From contig NZ_RYYV01000025.1 of assembly GCF_003977665.1 (NCBI RefSeq), positions 1 through 52,988 on the forward strand: DNA of 52,988 nucleotides, given 5' to 3'. This stretch comes from Dyella choica. GTDB taxonomy: Bacteria > Pseudomonadota > Gammaproteobacteria > Xanthomonadales > Rhodanobacteraceae. The translations under genes and the position numbers were made by a program. The notes under the pieces are model-generated. The model was not told the DNA's origin. It saw only the letters and a program-made list of their open reading frames with translations, and made no database searches. Within the stretch, counting starts at the first letter, position 1, and each line of letters opens with the position of its first letter. Of the stretch, positions 16,984 to 26,272 are shown one piece after another.

Positions 16984-17928
16984 TCAGAATTCGACGTGAT
17001 GTTCTTCCGCGGCGAAACCAATGGTCACCGCGCCTTCGCCCACATTGACCATGCCGGTGATGCTCATCGGCGCCTGCATCAGGGTGACGCCGCAGTCCTC
17101 GCAGGCCTGGGCCAGCTTGTCGTAGCCAGGCAGCTTCGGCAGCTCGCTCAGGTCGCCGCCGTAGGCCGTGCACATCACGGGTACCAGCAGGCCAGCCCGC
17201 ACGCGCTCGGCGGCGTAATGGAGCAGAGTCTCGCAACCATGCTCCCAGCCGCGCACTTTGCCGACCGGCGTGGTATCGCCACGGTAGCCACGCAGCAGTG
17301 GTTTGATATCCAGGGTGGAGCCCAGCACCGCGCTCAGCAGGCCCACGCTACGATCGCCCTTTTTCTTGGCGCGGGCGCGCAGGTAGTACAGGTCGCGCGG
17401 CAGCATGTAGCCGTAGGAGTTCTCGGCAATATAGGCCAGCCGCTCGCGGATCGCGGCGGGCGATTCATTGGCCTGTATCAGTCTGACGGCCTCAACGATG
17501 CATGGGGCGGAGCCTACGAACAGGCTGCGTGTATCCAGTACGCGCATCAGGAATGGGCCGGTAATACCGGCCGGTTCGCGCATCTTGCGGTAGTTTTTCA
17601 GCACCGCGAAACTGGCCTTGACCACATTGTCGTAGATCGGGCTGCGCGTGGCGGTGACGGTGAGGCAGAACACGCAGTCCTTCTCCAGCACCAGCTTGTC
17701 CAGAAACAGCTTCTGCACGTCTTCCACCGAGCATGGCTCGGTTTCGGCCGAATGGCTGCGGCTGCCCAGCTTGAGTTTGAGGAAGCGCTCGATTTCAGCG
17801 GGATCTCGATCGTCCTTGAAGCTGGATTCGTCGACCCGTACCGCGATAGGCATGACGGCGATGTCGTGTTGCTGCAAAAACTCCCGCGGTAGATCGCAGG
17901 ACGCATCGATGGCCAAACCCATGCGCAT
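16984..17928 (-). CDS. DegV-family protein
   Basis: 314 residues from the ATG at 17928, which has GGGG about eight bases upstream; a longer frame adds 14 residues without similarity. MRMGLAIDASCDLPREFLQQ is the typical DegV start with the lipid-phosphate-binding Asp/Ser/Cys region. It continues with VFCLTVTATRSPIYDNVVKA and VLDTRSLFVGSAPCIVEAVRL, and later LGSTLDIKPLLRGYRGDT. DegV proteins bind a fatty acid, and in Firmicutes some act as FakB carriers. The role in Proteobacteria is less clear. The DUF4124 gene follows. Confidence 0.9.
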   Translation of the reverse strand: MRMGLAIDASCDLPREFLQQHDIAVMPIAVRVDESSFKDDRDPAEIERFLKLKLGSRSHSAETEPCSVEDVQKLFLDKLVLEKDCVFCLTVTATRSPIYDNVVKASFAVLKNYRKMREPAGITGPFLMRVLDTRSLFVGSAPCIVEAVRLIQANESPAAIRERLAYIAENSYGYMLPRDLYYLRARAKKKGDRSVGLLSAVLGSTLDIKPLLRGYRGDTTPVGKVRGWEHGCETLLHYAAERVRAGLLVPVMCTAYGGDLSELPKLPGYDKLAQACEDCGVTLMQAPMSITGMVNVGEGAVTIGFAAEEHHVEF

Positions 17929-18360
17929 GTACCAAACCCCTGTCTTCAACGTGCGGCATGACCATAACATGACGGCGGCAAGCGGCCTTGCCGCGGTGCG
18001 CCAAGCACGCTGCCCGCAGGCATTGACGATGGTGTGCGATGCATAGCTGCCGTGGGCTGCAGACGGCGAACCTCAGCTGCGATCACCACGTTCGAACGCC
18101 ATGCGGCGAGGAAGTTGATCGAATGTTGTTTCGGCAAGAAATAGCGCTGGCAGTGCGGCGTTTTCGCGGCCACTGTCAGTTTGTATCGGCAAGGGCTTTG
18201 ATTTGCTTTCGAAAGGGTGCGTTTACCTTCGACGGCTCAACACGGGCAATCTCGGCATTGCTAAAAATAAAGTTATAAATCAAATATTTATGTGATTTTC
18301 AGGCAACTCGTTCTTGCACAGATCCGACGCAAGAAACTGTGTTGGATTGCTAAGATTTTG

Positions 18361-18390
18361 TTGACACCCGCCACGAGGGTGCCGTAAGTT
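18361..18390 (+). promoter_or_regulatory. Promoter candidate for TonB-dependent receptor 1
   Basis: TTGACA (18361-18366), 18 bases, then TAAGTT (18385-18390). The same arrangement, TTGACT-N18-TAAGTT, lies in front of the paralogous receptor gene at 22756-22785, which makes chance less likely. Confidence 0.6.
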
Positions 18391-18520
18391 CCTGCTATCG
18401 AGGCGGCTTGAGGCGGATCGCAAATAGCGCGAATCACGCCCAAAACCGGGGGAGTTTGCCAGGCGGAACCCAGCGGGTTTCCCGGCAAAAAACGGTGGTT
18501 TTGCCTCGTAAGTTCGGGGT

Positions 18521-18539
18521 TGCATGAGCAGTTCATGCA
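18521..18539. promoter_or_regulatory. Perfect 7-5-7 palindrome in the leader of receptor 1
   Basis: TGCATGA (18521-18527), 5 bases, TCATGCA (18533-18539), ending 44 bases before the start codon. It could be an operator or an RNA hairpin near the ribosome-binding site. No equivalent is seen in front of receptor 2. Confidence 0.35.
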
Positions 18540-18583
18540 GTCGTTATTTTGGCCCAATGGGCTCTTCGGGGAGATTTTGCATA

Positions 18584-21500
18584 ATGGTGAAGCACGATTT
18601 GATCGGCGCGGGCAATTACCGTCGCCACGCTCTTGCTGCGGCTCTGGCCATAAGTTTCGGTTTCGCCGGCGTGGCGATGGCGCAGTCCACCACCGGTTCG
18701 TTCGTCGGCCAGGCGCCGGCCGGCGACTCGGTAACAGTGACCAGCGAGACCGGCCTGACCCGCGACGTGCCGGTGGATAGCACCGGTCACTACCACATCA
18801 ACAACATGCCGGTTGGCACCTATACGGTGCAGCTGAAGAAAGACGGTTCCGTCGTGGATACCCGCAACGGCGTGTCGCTGAACGTGGGCGTCTCCACCGA
18901 CGTGTCCTTCGTACCGAAGACGCTGAACACCGTGACGGTCAACGCCAATTCGATTCCGCAAATCGACGTGGCCTCCGTGGATTCGCGCTCGGTGATCACT
19001 TCCAAGGACCTGGCGCGCCTGCCGCTCGGCCGCACCGCGGAAGCCATCGCGCTGCTCGCCCCGGGCGTGAACCAGGGCAGCGGCTTCTTCAACAATGCGC
19101 TCTCCTTCGGTGGCGGTAGCGCCAGCGAGAACGCGTATTACATCAACGGTTTCAGCAGCTCCAATCCGTTGTCCAACCTGGGCGGCGTGGGCCTGCCCTA
19201 TGGCGCGATCGACCAGCAGGAAACTTACACCGGTGGCTACGCAGCGAAGTACGGCCGCTCCGATGGCGGCGTGATCAACCAGATCGGCAAGCGCGGCACC
19301 AATGAATGGCATTTCGGCGGCCAGGTGATCTGGGAACCGCGTTTCGCCGAATCTGATCCGGTGAATCGCAATTACGCGAACATGACGCTGCCTGCCGGTT
19401 ACAGTTATGCCCAGCCGGGCTTGGCCGGCACGCTCTATCAATACCGCAGGAACGACAAGCAATGGCGCACGGTGTACGACGCCTACATCGGCGGCCCGCT
19501 GATCAAGGACAAGCTGTTCTTCTTCCTGGCGGCGGAATCGGAGAAAGTGGAAGGCCGCAGCACCAATAACGTGGATGCTGCGCAGGCTGCCTACCTCAAG
19601 TACACCAATAAGCTGCAGAAGTTCTACGGCAAGGTCGACTGGAACATCACCGACAACCACTTGCTGGAACTGTCGCACATCGTGAACAAGGAGCCGGGCG
19701 ATGCCGGCAACCCCGACCCGGCCAACAACAGCCCGGCGGAAGCGAGTTCGGCCCAGTATTACGCCTTCAACTACAACACCTTGAAAGCCGGCGGTCCGCT
19801 CAACGTGTATCCGACGTGGTCGAAGGACACCACCACGCTCGACATCATCAAGTACACCGGCTACATCACCCAGGATCTGACGGTCAGCGCGACCTACGGT
19901 CGTAACAAGACCACGAACTTCACCCAGTATCCGGGGCTGAATTCGGTCGATGCGTTCCTCATCAATAACGGACAGCAAAACCCGGCTTACAACGGTGGCA
20001 CCCCGATCACCAACAACAACGCCACTCGCTTGATCAGCTCGCCGGATGCCATGACGCGCACGCATGGCTTGCGATTGGACGTCGATTACCACCTGGGCAG
20101 CCACGACCTGTCCGTGGGTATCGACAACATGTATTACCACGCGGCGAACCAGGGCCAGCTCACCAGCGGTCCGGGCTACACCTGGGCGTACTTCATCACC
20201 AAGACGCCGCTCAGCCCGATCAACAGCTTCTCGGCTGCGCCGGGTACCCCGTACTACGTTCGCCAACGCATCTTCCACGATGCCACCAGCATGTCGGTGA
20301 CGCAGAAGGCGTACTACCTGGAAGACAAGTGGCAGGTGAACGATCGTTGGTTGGTGGACATTGGCCTGCGCAACGACAAGTTCGACAACTACAACAACTC
20401 CGAGCAGGCCTACGTGCGCGAAGGCAACCAGTGGGCACCGCGCCTGGGCGCGAGCTGGGACGTGTTCGGCGATTCCAGCCTGAAGGTGTACGCCAACCTC
20501 GGCCGCTACTACCTCGCGCTGCCGAGCAGCGTGGCGATTCGTGGTGCTTCGGCATCCACGTATACCAACCAGTACTTCACCTACACCGGCATCGCAGCGA
20601 ACGGTACCCCGACCGGTCTGACCGCTCTGGGCCCGGCCCGCTCTTCGGATAACGAGTACGGCGTTACGCCCGACCCGAAGACCTTCACTGCCACCAACCT
20701 GCGCGCGGAATACCAGGACGAGCTGATCCTGGGCTTCGACAAGACCCTGGGCTCGAGCTGGACCACCGGCGCCAAGTTCACCCTGCGCCGCCTGGAAAGC
20801 GCGATCGACGACGTCTGCGACATGAGCAAGCTGCAGGCCAAGATGCAGTCGATCGGCCTGGATCCGACGCTGTACAACACCACGCAGCCGGGTTGCCGCC
20901 TGATCAATCCGGGTCAGAGCAACGACTTCCTGGTGTCGCGCCTGGATGGCAGCGGCTATTCCAAGGTGACGATGACCAAGAGCGATTGGGGCTTCGCCGA
21001 TGGTGCCAAGCGCAAGTACTACGCTCTGAACGCGTACTTGGAGCACCCGTTCGACGGCAAGTGGCAGGCGCGCCTGGACTACACCTTCTCGCGCAGCTAC
21101 GGCAACACCGAAGGCCAGGTGCTTTCGAACATTGGCCAGACCGACGTCAGCAAGACGCAGGACTGGGATGCTGCCGCGATCATGGCGAACAGCAACGGCA
21201 TCCTGTTCAACGATCGTACGCACCAGATCAAGGCCTACGGCGCTTACGCGATCACCAACGAGTGGATGGTCTCCGGCCGCGTGCTGCTGACCTCGGGCGC
21301 GCCCAAGAGCTGCATGGGTTACTTCCCGCCGCCGAATCAGGATCCGATCAACTATGGTTCCGCGTACCACTACTGCTTCGGCCAGCCCTCCGCTCCGGGT
21401 GCGGCCGGCCGCATGCCCTGGAACCAGCGCGTGGATTTGGGTGTGATGTATCGCCCGATGTTCGCGCAGCAGAAGCTGGCCTTCGGTCTGGACGTGTTCA

Positions 21501-21643
21501 ACGTGCTGAATCGCCAGGTGCCGACCCAGTGGTCCGCGACCAGCGAGTCCAGCTCGCCGGGCACGGTGCTCAACACCTTCGGCAACGGCATGTTCTACAC
21601 CCAGCCTCGTTACGTGCGTCTGTCGGTGTCTTACGACTACTAA
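18584..21643 (+). CDS. TonB-dependent receptor with N-terminal carboxypeptidase-regulatory-like domain (Oar-like), 1
   Basis: 1019 residues. The ATG at 18584 is chosen because GGGGAG lies ten bases upstream and the signal peptide (RRHALAAALAISFGFAGVAM, cleavage at AMA-QS, residue 33) follows directly; an ATG 20 codons up would break this. Residues about 34-115 are a carboxypeptidase-regulatory-like domain (GDSVTVTSETGLTRDVPVDS, then PVGTYTVQL). The plug follows (ITSKDLARLPLGRTAEAIAL, LLAPGV, NAYYINGF, GGVINQIGKRGTNEWHFGG), then a 22-strand barrel including GPLIKDKLFFFL and ending in the aromatic VSYDY. It imports a large substrate across the outer membrane using TonB. It is a paralogue of the receptor at 22962. 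The substrate is unknown. Confidence 0.94.
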   Translation: MVKHDLIGAGNYRRHALAAALAISFGFAGVAMAQSTTGSFVGQAPAGDSVTVTSETGLTRDVPVDSTGHYHINNMPVGTYTVQLKKDGSVVDTRNGVSLNVGVSTDVSFVPKTLNTVTVNANSIPQIDVASVDSRSVITSKDLARLPLGRTAEAIALLAPGVNQGSGFFNNALSFGGGSASENAYYINGFSSSNPLSNLGGVGLPYGAIDQQETYTGGYAAKYGRSDGGVINQIGKRGTNEWHFGGQVIWEPRFAESDPVNRNYANMTLPAGYSYAQPGLAGTLYQYRRNDKQWRTVYDAYIGGPLIKDKLFFFLAAESEKVEGRSTNNVDAAQAAYLKYTNKLQKFYGKVDWNITDNHLLELSHIVNKEPGDAGNPDPANNSPAEASSAQYYAFNYNTLKAGGPLNVYPTWSKDTTTLDIIKYTGYITQDLTVSATYGRNKTTNFTQYPGLNSVDAFLINNGQQNPAYNGGTPITNNNATRLISSPDAMTRTHGLRLDVDYHLGSHDLSVGIDNMYYHAANQGQLTSGPGYTWAYFITKTPLSPINSFSAAPGTPYYVRQRIFHDATSMSVTQKAYYLEDKWQVNDRWLVDIGLRNDKFDNYNNSEQAYVREGNQWAPRLGASWDVFGDSSLKVYANLGRYYLALPSSVAIRGASASTYTNQYFTYTGIAANGTPTGLTALGPARSSDNEYGVTPDPKTFTATNLRAEYQDELILGFDKTLGSSWTTGAKFTLRRLESAIDDVCDMSKLQAKMQSIGLDPTLYNTTQPGCRLINPGQSNDFLVSRLDGSGYSKVTMTKSDWGFADGAKRKYYALNAYLEHPFDGKWQARLDYTFSRSYGNTEGQVLSNIGQTDVSKTQDWDAAAIMANSNGILFNDRTHQIKAYGAYAITNEWMVSGRVLLTSGAPKSCMGYFPPPNQDPINYGSAYHYCFGQPSAPGAAGRMPWNQRVDLGVMYRPMFAQQKLAFGLDVFNVLNRQVPTQWSATSESSSPGTVLNTFGNGMFYTQPRYVRLSVSYDY

Positions 21644-21650
21644 GCGGAAC

Positions 21651-21676
21651 GGGCGCCTCATTCCTTCGAGGCGCCC
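21651..21676 (+). other. Stem-loop just after receptor 1
   Basis: GGGCGCCTC (21651-21659) pairs with GAGGCGCCC (21668-21676) around an 8-base loop, seven bases after the stop codon and ahead of the true terminator. It may protect the transcript's 3' end. Confidence 0.55.
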
Positions 21677-21694
21677 AGTTAGGTTTGCTTTTGA

Positions 21695-21724
21695 ACGCCC
21701 CGGTCATGCCGGGGCGTTTTTTTT
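21695..21724 (+). terminator. Rho-independent terminator after receptor 1
   Basis: ACGCCCCGG (21695-21703), loop TCATG, CCGGGGCGT (21709-21717), then a run of eight T bases. This is a textbook intrinsic terminator. Confidence 0.92.
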
Positions 21725-21862
21725 GGCGGGTGCGAAATGCGTCCGTCGACGAAAGGGCTCGTTCAAGCTCTAAGATGAAGGGCGTGAGACTCGGCACTGC
21801 GCCGACGTGGCGTTGCCGGTAACGCACGGCGAAGATTCGTCGTGCCCGACCACGAGATTCGA

Positions 21863-22651
21863 ATGAAAACCAAACAAGAAATCGTGAGCAATTGGCTGCC
21901 GCGTTACACGGGCGTACCGCTGGACCAATTCGGCAGCCATATCCTGCTTACCAATTTCGGCCATTACGTTGACCTGTTCGCGCAATGGCACGATGTGCCA
22001 GTGCAAGGCCGCGATCGCCCGATGCCCAGCGCCACCGCCGACGACATCACGCTGATCAACTTCGGCATGGGCAGCCCCAATGCCGCCACCGTGATGGACC
22101 TGCTGGGGGCTATCAAGCCCAGCGCGGTGCTGTTCCTGGGCAAATGCGGCGGCGTGAAAAAGAAGAATCAGCTTGGCGACCTGATTCTGCCGATCGCGGC
22201 GATTCGCGGCGAAGGCACCAGCAACGACTATCTGCCGCCGGAGGTGCCGGCATTGCCGGCGTTCCAGCTGCAACGCGGCGTCTCGACCATGATTCGTGAC
22301 CTCGGCCACGACTACTGGACCGGCACCGTCTACACGACCAACCGTCGCGTGTGGGAGCACGACGAAACCTTCAAGGAGTACTTGCGGCGCACACGCTGCA
22401 TGGCGGTGGATATGGAAACCGCCACCATCTTCGCCGCCGGCTTCGCCAACCACATCCCTTGTGGCGCGCTATTGCTGGTTTCCGATCAGCCGATGATTCC
22501 GGAAGGCGTGAAGACCGAATCGAGCGACCGTGGCGTCACCGCGCAGTATGTAGAAGCGCATATCCGGATCGGCATCGAGGCCTTGAAGCTGGTGCGCCGG
22601 AACGGCCGCAGTGTCAAGCACCTGCGCTTCGAGGATGAGCCGGGGGAGTGA
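21863..22651 (+). CDS. amn: AMP nucleosidase
   Basis: 262 residues from the ATG at 21863 (GAG six bases upstream); a GTG at 21842 is the alternative. The start MKTKQEIVSNWLPRYTG matches short AMP nucleosidases. Nucleoside-phosphorylase motifs are clear: INFGMGSPNAATVMDLL, LFLGKCGGVKKK, the substrate-binding VDMETATIFAAGF and LLVSDQP. The enzyme splits AMP into adenine and ribose 5-phosphate and so affects the adenylate pool. It lacks the extra N-terminal domain of the long E. coli form. It lies between two receptor paralogues, and the receptor 1 terminator separates it from the first. Confidence 0.9.
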   Translation: MKTKQEIVSNWLPRYTGVPLDQFGSHILLTNFGHYVDLFAQWHDVPVQGRDRPMPSATADDITLINFGMGSPNAATVMDLLGAIKPSAVLFLGKCGGVKKKNQLGDLILPIAAIRGEGTSNDYLPPEVPALPAFQLQRGVSTMIRDLGHDYWTGTVYTTNRRVWEHDETFKEYLRRTRCMAVDMETATIFAAGFANHIPCGALLLVSDQPMIPEGVKTESSDRGVTAQYVEAHIRIGIEALKLVRRNGRSVKHLRFEDEPGE

Positions 22652-22961
22652 GCGCTTCGGTTATTTCCTGCGTACCGCAGCGCTTATCCAGTCATCCGGC
22701 TTGCGCAATAAATTACGTATCGCAAGTTATTGCTTTCATCCGTAATTATTTATCGTTGACTTCCGGGGATTCCAACCCTTAAGTTGCAGGATAACAAATG
22801 CTAAAGGGCCGTTAAGCAACTTTACGGCTTGGGCAATTTGTCGGGGATGGGGGAGAAAAACCGTCCGTTCGTGATCTGGCCGGGGTGGGACCCGCGCCGG
22901 GCAGGGGCGTGCGCTGGCGGTTTTGGGGCCTCTTTGACTACTAGCTGCTGGGGAGCATTGA
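22652..22961. other. Leader and promoter region of receptor 2
   Basis: 310 bp with no gene. It holds the promoter candidate at 22756-22785 and a leader of about 175 bases with several G-rich stretches. I recognise no known riboswitch. Confidence 0.55.
22756..22785 (+). promoter_or_regulatory. Promoter candidate for TonB-dependent receptor 2
   Basis: TTGACT (22756-22761), 18 bases, TAAGTT (22780-22785), followed by GCAGG. It has the same elements and spacing as the promoter candidate of receptor 1 (18361-18390). Confidence 0.6.
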
Positions 22962-25900
22962 ATGAGTATCCATAGGAAGCTTAAGTCGGTATCGAACAGG
23001 ATGCCGGTGCGTCACACTGCGTTGGCTGTTGCAGTGGCGATGGGTTTTGGGTTTTCGGGACAGGTACTGGCGCAGGCCACCACCGGTTCCGTATTCGGTA
23101 CCGCGCCGGTGGCGGCTGGTGAGACGGTCCGCATCGTCAACACCCAGACTGGCCTGACCCGCGAAGTACAGGTCGGCAGCGATGGCCGCTACGGCGCCAA
23201 CCAGTTGCCGACGGGCGACTACACCGTGTCGCTGATGCAGGGCGGCAACGTGGTGTCTACACGCGAGCATGTGCAGGTAACCGTGTCTGGCGGTACGCCG
23301 GTGCCGTTTGCCGCGCCCGAGAACGCGAAGAACCTCGCGACCGTCACGGTTACGGCCAACGCGCTACCTGCGATCGACGTGTCCTCCACCCGCCAGACCC
23401 AGGTGATGACCGCGCAGCAATTGAAGACTCTGCCAGTGGCTCACAGCGCTGAAGCCATCGCGCTGCTGGCCCCCGGGGTGAACGCGGGTGGCTCCAGCCT
23501 GGGCACGGGTCCGGGCGGTGCGCCGCTGGTTTCCATGGGCGGCAACAGCGTTGTGGAAAACGCTTATTACCTCAACGGTTTCAATACCACCGATCCGGTC
23601 GGTGGCGCGGGCGGCATTACGCTGCCGTACTTCGCCATTGCCGAGCAGCAGACCATCACCTCTGGCTATGGTCCCGAATACGGTCGTTCGACCGGCGGCG
23701 TGATCAGCCAGATTGGCCAGCGCGGTAGCAACCAGTGGCATGCCGGCGTGTACGTGGGTTTCCGTCCGTCCTGGGCCCAAGGCAACTTCGACAACGTGCA
23801 CTACAACAATCCGCTGACGCCAGTGGGTGCGTTGACGGCGGTGTCTCCGACCAACCCTGTTGCCACTCCTTATCTGGCCGCCAGCCAAGGCACGACGGCC
23901 TATGCTCCCGGCTACGGCCGGATCCAAACGGGCAAAAAGCAGAACAGCGACTGGTCGAACGTGTATGACGCCTACCTCAGTGGCCCGCTGATCAAGGACA
24001 AACTGTTCTTCTTCCTGACTGCCGAATGGGAGCACGACAGCCAGGACTTCGGCGTGCAGAATTTTGGTGTAACGACGCCCCAGGGTTTCTACCATACGAC
24101 GGCTACCAGCAGTCCCAAGCTGTATGGCAAGTTGGACTGGAACATCAACGACAGCAACGTGCTGGAGTTGACGGGCGTCAGAAGCCAGATCAACGAGAGC
24201 AGCAGCAACTACTACAACTACAACTACACGGACCAGAAAGTCGCCGGCTATTACGGTCCGGGCGTATTGTCCAAAGACACCTACAATATCGGCATCCTGA
24301 AGTACACCTCGTACATCACCGACGACCTCACGCTCGAAATGCAGTACGGCTTGATGAAGGGCGAGTACTTCCGCAGCCTGGGTGGCGGCAATGAATCGCC
24401 AGTGACCTTCGGTTCAGGGGTTGTCATACCGCCGGGTGTTTCTGCCCCGAACCTGCCCGAGCAGACCTTTACCAATCCGGGCCACAAAACCAAGACGCAG
24501 AACCTGCGCATCGACCTTGATTACAAGCTCACGGCTACGCACGACCTCAAGTTCGGTATCGACAACATCCAGTACCGGGACGATAACGACGGCTCCGACA
24601 TCGTCAACGGCTATTCCTGGAACTACGTAGTAGGCTTGCCGTCCACTTTCTCGAATGCGCCCTTTGTCGGTAACCCTGGTTACGGCAATTACGTTCAGCA
24701 AAACTTTGTGCACCAGAACGTCAGGATTGCGGTTCGCCAGAAGGCGCAGTATGTGGAAGACAAATGGCAGGTCACGCCCAGCCTGTTGCTTGACCTTGGC
24801 CTGCGCAACGACCAGTTCGAAAACACCGGCCCCGGCGGCCAACCCTACGTCAAGGAAAACAGTCCGCAATGGGCTCCGCGCCTGGGCTTCAGCTGGGACG
24901 TGTTTGGCGACAGCACGTTGAAGGTCTTCGGTAACGCAGGTCGTTACTACCTGGCGTTGCCGGCGGGTCTGGCCGCACGTAACACTGCGTTCAGCTCCAT
25001 CAACGGCACCATCACCTATACCTACACCGGCATCAATCCGAATGGTTCTCCGACCGGGTTGACCGTGGTTCCCACCGTATTGGCTCCGGGTGTGACGACG
25101 CCAGGCTTCTTCTCGTCGGATGGCGAGAATGGCGTCCCCGGCAACATCAAGGACTACGCCTCGACCAACCTCAAGCCGCAGTATCAGGACGAATACGTGC
25201 TGGGCTTCCAGAAGATGCTCGGCGATACCGGCCTGGTGATCGGCTCGCAGGCGACCTGGGAGAAGGCAGGCAACCTCGTCGATGACACCGATCTTGCGGA
25301 CCCTTATGGTTGCGCTGCGGGCCTAGTCAACCCTGGCAAGACCAACTACATCCCGTGTGATGGGTCGCCCACCGGCCAGGTGATCTGGAACCCGAACACC
25401 GGGCAAGGCGTTTTGACGGCGGGCCAGCCTTTCATCGGGTTCCCGAAGCCGTCGCGTAAGTACTACGCTCTGGATACCTATCTGGAACACACTTGGGATG
25501 GCAAGTGGTACGGCAAGATCGACTACCTGTACTCCAGGTCGTACGGTACCACCGAAGGTCCGACCGACACCGCTATCGGGCAGATCACGAACTCGAGGAA
25601 TGGCGGCTTTTCCGGTTCGACCACGGCGCAGTGGGACTTCCCCGACATCATGGCCTACTCCAATGGTGATCAGGCCAATGACCATCGCCACACCCTCAAG
25701 GCGTTCGGCTCGTATGCCATTACGCCGGAATGGATGGTCAGCGGTACCTTTATCATGCAGTCGGGTGCGCCGAACATCTGCCTGAGCGGTTTCGGCTCCA
25801 CCATTTTTGCTGATGCGTATAACGGTCCCTACCAGCACTTCTGCGGCGGCGTGCCCAGTTCCAATTCGACGACTGGCGTGGGGTATGGCGGCCAACCGTC

Positions 25901-26183
25901 TCCCGGTGGCAGCAGTGGCCATACGCCGTGGACCCACCAGCTCAACCTGAGCTTGACGTACACGCCGGACTGGGCAAAGAAGAAGCTCACCTTGCAGTGG
26001 GAAATTCACAACCTGGCCAACGAGCAGAAGCCGACGCTTTACTACACCCAATACGCTATTGGTAACGGCGGCACTGCTTCGGGTGCCAACACGGGTACGT
26101 ACCAGTACAACCCGGTCTACCACACCGCGCAGTCGGTGGAACAGCCGCGCTACATGGAATTCTTCGTGAAGTACGACTGGTAA
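22962..26183 (+). CDS. TonB-dependent receptor with N-terminal carboxypeptidase-regulatory-like domain (Oar-like), 2
   Basis: 1073 residues; start at 22962 with GGGGAG seven bases upstream. The signal peptide contains HTALAVAVAMGFGFSGQVLA with cleavage near residue 37. The regulatory-like domain (AGETVRIVNTQTGLTREVQV, then LPTGDYTVSL) spans about 40-120. The plug has QTQVMTAQQLKTLPVAHSAE, LLAPGV, NAYYLNGF and GYGPEYGRSTGGVISQIGQRG. The barrel includes GPLIKDKLFFFL, VEDKWQV, WAPRLGFSWDVFGDSTLKVF and ends FVKYDW. Motif by motif it parallels the receptor at 18584, so the two arose by duplication, with divergence mainly in the barrel loops that usually decide substrate. It converges with a TPR-sulfotransferase. 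Confidence 0.94.
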   Translation: MSIHRKLKSVSNRMPVRHTALAVAVAMGFGFSGQVLAQATTGSVFGTAPVAAGETVRIVNTQTGLTREVQVGSDGRYGANQLPTGDYTVSLMQGGNVVSTREHVQVTVSGGTPVPFAAPENAKNLATVTVTANALPAIDVSSTRQTQVMTAQQLKTLPVAHSAEAIALLAPGVNAGGSSLGTGPGGAPLVSMGGNSVVENAYYLNGFNTTDPVGGAGGITLPYFAIAEQQTITSGYGPEYGRSTGGVISQIGQRGSNQWHAGVYVGFRPSWAQGNFDNVHYNNPLTPVGALTAVSPTNPVATPYLAASQGTTAYAPGYGRIQTGKKQNSDWSNVYDAYLSGPLIKDKLFFFLTAEWEHDSQDFGVQNFGVTTPQGFYHTTATSSPKLYGKLDWNINDSNVLELTGVRSQINESSSNYYNYNYTDQKVAGYYGPGVLSKDTYNIGILKYTSYITDDLTLEMQYGLMKGEYFRSLGGGNESPVTFGSGVVIPPGVSAPNLPEQTFTNPGHKTKTQNLRIDLDYKLTATHDLKFGIDNIQYRDDNDGSDIVNGYSWNYVVGLPSTFSNAPFVGNPGYGNYVQQNFVHQNVRIAVRQKAQYVEDKWQVTPSLLLDLGLRNDQFENTGPGGQPYVKENSPQWAPRLGFSWDVFGDSTLKVFGNAGRYYLALPAGLAARNTAFSSINGTITYTYTGINPNGSPTGLTVVPTVLAPGVTTPGFFSSDGENGVPGNIKDYASTNLKPQYQDEYVLGFQKMLGDTGLVIGSQATWEKAGNLVDDTDLADPYGCAAGLVNPGKTNYIPCDGSPTGQVIWNPNTGQGVLTAGQPFIGFPKPSRKYYALDTYLEHTWDGKWYGKIDYLYSRSYGTTEGPTDTAIGQITNSRNGGFSGSTTAQWDFPDIMAYSNGDQANDHRHTLKAFGSYAITPEWMVSGTFIMQSGAPNICLSGFGSTIFADAYNGPYQHFCGGVPSSNSTTGVGYGGQPSPGGSSGHTPWTHQLNLSLTYTPDWAKKKLTLQWEIHNLANEQKPTLYYTQYAIGNGGTASGANTGTYQYNPVYHTAQSVEQPRYMEFFVKYDW

Positions 26184-26236
26184 TTCCCGTCGCGGATTCA
26201 CCGACGCCAAGGAAGGTGTCGGTTATGGGAAAAAGT

Positions 26237-26268
26237 AAGAAGGCCGCCGGGCAATCGGCGGCCTTCTT
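26237..26268. terminator. Bidirectional intrinsic terminator
   Basis: A 12-bp perfect stem, AAGAAGGCCGCC (26237-26248) and GGCGGCCTTCTT (26257-26268), with an 8-base loop. T-rich sequence follows on both strands. It serves receptor 2 on the plus strand and the sulfotransferase, which ends at 26273, on the minus strand. Confidence 0.85.
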
Positions 26269-26272
26269 CGTT

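Larger units (their letters stand above)
17929..18583. other. Long non-coding region upstream of TonB-dependent receptor 1
   Basis: 655 bp without a supported gene, between the divergent DegV and receptor genes. An AT-rich stretch (about 18260-18300) is followed by the promoter candidate at 18361-18390, a GGAACCC-AGC-GGGTTTCC hairpin near 18470 and the palindrome at 18521-18539. The leader from promoter to start codon is nearly 190 bases. Confidence 0.6.

Noticed and set aside
18533-21661. A 1042-codon open frame on the minus strand across receptor 1
   Set aside because: It is an antisense shadow caused by the strong G/C third-position bias of the receptor gene. Its translation is rich in R, V, G, A and H without domain motifs, and it has no ribosome-binding site.
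22652-22961. Riboswitch (c-di-GMP or cobalamin) in the leader of receptor 2
   Set aside because: The leader is long and G-rich, but I could not find the conserved boxes of either class; structure search would be needed.
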